Source: CAZTJA01 sp964613745
GTDB lineage: Bacteria; Desulfobacterota; Desulfomonilia; Desulfomonilales; Desulfomonilaceae
Length of the DNA: 44,147 bases
Reading direction: 5' to 3'
Assembly: GCA_964613745.1 (NCBI GenBank)
Contig: CAZTJA010000013.1
Location: 1-44,147 of the forward strand
Below are positions 42,993 to 44,147 of this stretch, piece after piece; the first letter of the stretch is position 1; every line of letters starts with the position of its first letter. A model generated the notes under the pieces. The model was not told the origin of the DNA, did no database searches, and saw only the letters and a program-made list of their open reading frames with translations. The position numbers and the translations under genes were made by a program.

Positions 42993-43778
42993 CTAGATTT
43001 GGGACAGGATAAAAGGGCCGTTATCGGTTATTGCAATTGAATGCTCAAAATGCGCAGATAGTTTTCCATCCGCCGTAACCGCCGTCCAATCATCATCCAG
43101 CAGCTTAATCTTCCATGTGCCCACATTAACCATGGGCTCTAAAGCCATGACCATACCTGCCTGAAGTCTGGGGTTCCATCCGGATGCTCGGTAATTGGGG
43201 ATCTGGGGTGGCTCGTGCATGTTGCGTCCAATCCCATGACCGACAAAATCTCGGACCACCGAAAAACCGTTGGATTCTACGTGGTTCTGTATAGCCCCGG
43301 AAATATCGAACAACCTGTTGCCTTCGACTGCTTGTTCAATTCCTTTGTACAGAGCTTCACGAGTTGTCTGCAGCAGCTTGTGAGCTTCCGCTGAGATGTT
43401 TCCAACTGGATACGTCCAGGCGGCATCACCCACGAAGCCTTTATGGACGACCCCGACATCCACCCCGACAACATCGCCTTCCTTTAAAATACGGGGACCG
43501 GGAATTCCATGGACAACTTCTTCGTTCACGGATGAACAAATCGCAGCCGGATACGGACGAGAATTTCTCATCTTATAGCCTTTGAAAGCAGCTTTTGCAT
43601 TGGCCTTCATAATCATGTGATCGGCCATCTGGTCCAATTCACCGGTAGTCATACCGGGTTGAACCATTTCACCCAACTTTTTCAAAATTTCTGCAACGAT
43701 GAGATTGGCTTCCCGCAAAAGCTGAATTTCTCTTTGCGTCTTGAGAATAATGTTTCCAGGTCTCAATATGTAATTCAC
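42993..43778 (-). CDS. map: Methionine aminopeptidase
   Basis: 261 residues at most. Metal ligands are visible in VGVDVGVVH, GDAAWTY, GHGIGRNMHEPP and the C-terminal ALEPMVN and FEHSIAI. Class I enzyme without N-terminal zinc extension. Removes initiator Met. The frame opens with GTG at 43778, but GAGG abuts that codon; a TTG at 43766 has GAGG at 11 nt and would give the usual short N-terminus, so the start is uncertain. Begins the map - kinase - murD unit. Confidence 0.93.
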   Translation of the reverse strand: MNYILRPGNIILKTQREIQLLREANLIVAEILKKLGEMVQPGMTTGELDQMADHMIMKANAKAAFKGYKMRNSRPYPAAICSSVNEEVVHGIPGPRILKEGDVVGVDVGVVHKGFVGDAAWTYPVGNISAEAHKLLQTTREALYKGIEQAVEGNRLFDISGAIQNHVESNGFSVVRDFVGHGIGRNMHEPPQIPNYRASGWNPRLQAGMVMALEPMVNVGTWKIKLLDDDWTAVTADGKLSAHFEHSIAITDNGPFILSQI

Positions 43779-43813
43779 CTCAAAGTAGTATGCCTACAAT
43801 CCTAATCCGAATC

Positions 43814-43822
43814 ATTATAACA
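43814..43822 (-). promoter_or_regulatory. Extended -10 promoter for map
   Basis: Minus strand TGTTATAAT, a perfect -10 with the TGn extension. Leader of about 36 nt; no strong -35. Confidence 0.45.
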
Positions 43823-43919
43823 TTACAACTGAAAGAGATTTGAAGAGCACTCAATCCAACAAGCACATAATGAATAAACCTAGAGATGGATTGTTCCGAA
43901 TAGAACCGGAATCAAGCCG

Positions 43920-44063
43920 TTATTCTTCTACGAAAGGAAGAAGTTTCTCCAGTTCCGCTATCTTTCTCAAGAAAAGATTGGTGGCTTCTTCCATTTCTTG
44001 ACAGAGCAAGACCACTCTGCTTTCCGTTCCGACTGATTCCTCAATTTTGTTGGATTCCGTCAT
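43920..44063 (-). CDS. 47-residue acidic helical protein
   Basis: ATG at 44061-44063 with GAGGA 5 nt upstream; TAA at 43920-43922. The sequence is acidic and predicted helical (CQEMEEATNLFLRKIAEL, then EKLLPFVEE), with one Cys and a heptad-like pattern near the end that suggests a coiled coil. I do not recognise it. It lies 141 bp upstream of map on the same strand and has its own possible promoter. The ribosome binding site and composition argue that it is real in spite of its size. Confidence 0.55.
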   Translation of the reverse strand: MTESNKIEESVGTESRVVLLCQEMEEATNLFLRKIAELEKLLPFVEE

Positions 44064-44100
44064 GCTGATCCTCAAAAAATGCCTCGGAAACTGATGATTT

Positions 44101-44130
44101 ATTATCGCACAGATGTGTACGGTTAATCAA
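44101..44130 (-). promoter_or_regulatory. Possible promoter for the 47-codon gene
   Basis: Minus strand TTGATT (44125-44130), 18 nt, GATAAT (44101-44106). Leader of about 30 nt. Confidence 0.4.
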
Positions 44131-44147
44131 TACAATTCTAAGGAAAG

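Noticed and set aside
1..44147. CRISPR arrays, insertion sequences, integrases, rRNA and tRNA genes
   Set aside because: Looked for on both strands by repeat pattern, transposase motifs and tRNA T-loop sequences; none found, and gene content is core-like throughout.

Overview
The window looks like core chromosome of a Gram-negative anaerobe of the Desulfobacterota (former Deltaproteobacteria). Lipopolysaccharide inner-core genes (waaF, a WaaP/Kdo-kinase-like gene), an outer-membrane barrel and an OmpA-domain protein show a diderm envelope. A Qmo/Hdr-type operon with a MetV-type protein, a CoA-disulfide-reductase-like flavoprotein and several cyclic-nucleotide-domain fusions fit a sulfate-reducing or syntrophic lineage such as the Desulfomonile/Syntrophobacter groups. 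The genus is inferred from gene content, not proven. No rRNA, tRNA, CRISPR array, insertion sequence or prophage was found.

Layout. 1-2.3 kb: two exported proteins, one cut by the window edge. 2.3-6.6 kb (+): a polytopic membrane protein, a membrane-anchored family-2 glycosyltransferase and an AsnB-type amidotransferase, probably for a surface glycan. 6.6-9.3 kb (-): an 885-residue fusion of a carrier-like domain, HEAT repeats and a cyclic-nucleotide-binding domain. 9.5-12.6 kb: a zinc-ribbon gene, then waaF, a glycosyltransferase and an LPS-kinase-like gene read leftward. 12.6-18.05 kb (-): one operon, metV - hdrA/qmoA-like - qmoB/mvhD-like - hdrC - hdrB - gcvH-like, with a good sigma70-type promoter; this is the most interesting region. 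18.1-19.9 kb (-): a ClpX-like ATPase without the zinc domain and with an apparently duplicated lid domain, with its own promoter and terminator.

20.1-23.4 kb (-): ruvC-ruvA, a CoA-disulfide-reductase-like gene and bpt. 23.5-25.9 kb: an unknown gene, a Trm112-like protein and a GAF histidine kinase. 25.9-29.1 kb (-): xseB-ispA-dxs (isoprenoid precursors). 29.1-30.8 kb (-): VWA-OmpA protein and a TPR-like exported protein. 31-32.5 kb (+): DUF2752 membrane protein and an alpha/beta hydrolase. 33-39.4 kb (+): yceD-rpmF-fabD-fabG-acpP-fabF-rpiB-glyA and a small membrane protein; plsX and fabH, which often sit between rpmF and fabD, are absent here. 39.48-39.6 kb: a candidate small RNA with promoter and terminator. 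39.7-44.1 kb: a zinc-ribbon protein, then (leftward) a 47-codon gene, map, a Ser/Thr kinase with cyclic-nucleotide and zinc-ribbon domains, and murD.

Many genes are translationally coupled by ATGA/TTGA/TGATG overlaps (hdrA/qmoB, ruvC/ruvA, xseB/ispA, fabD/fabG, fabF/rpiB, GT2/LPS kinase). Promoters listed were found by eye as -35/-10 matches at 16-18 bp spacing and are predictions.
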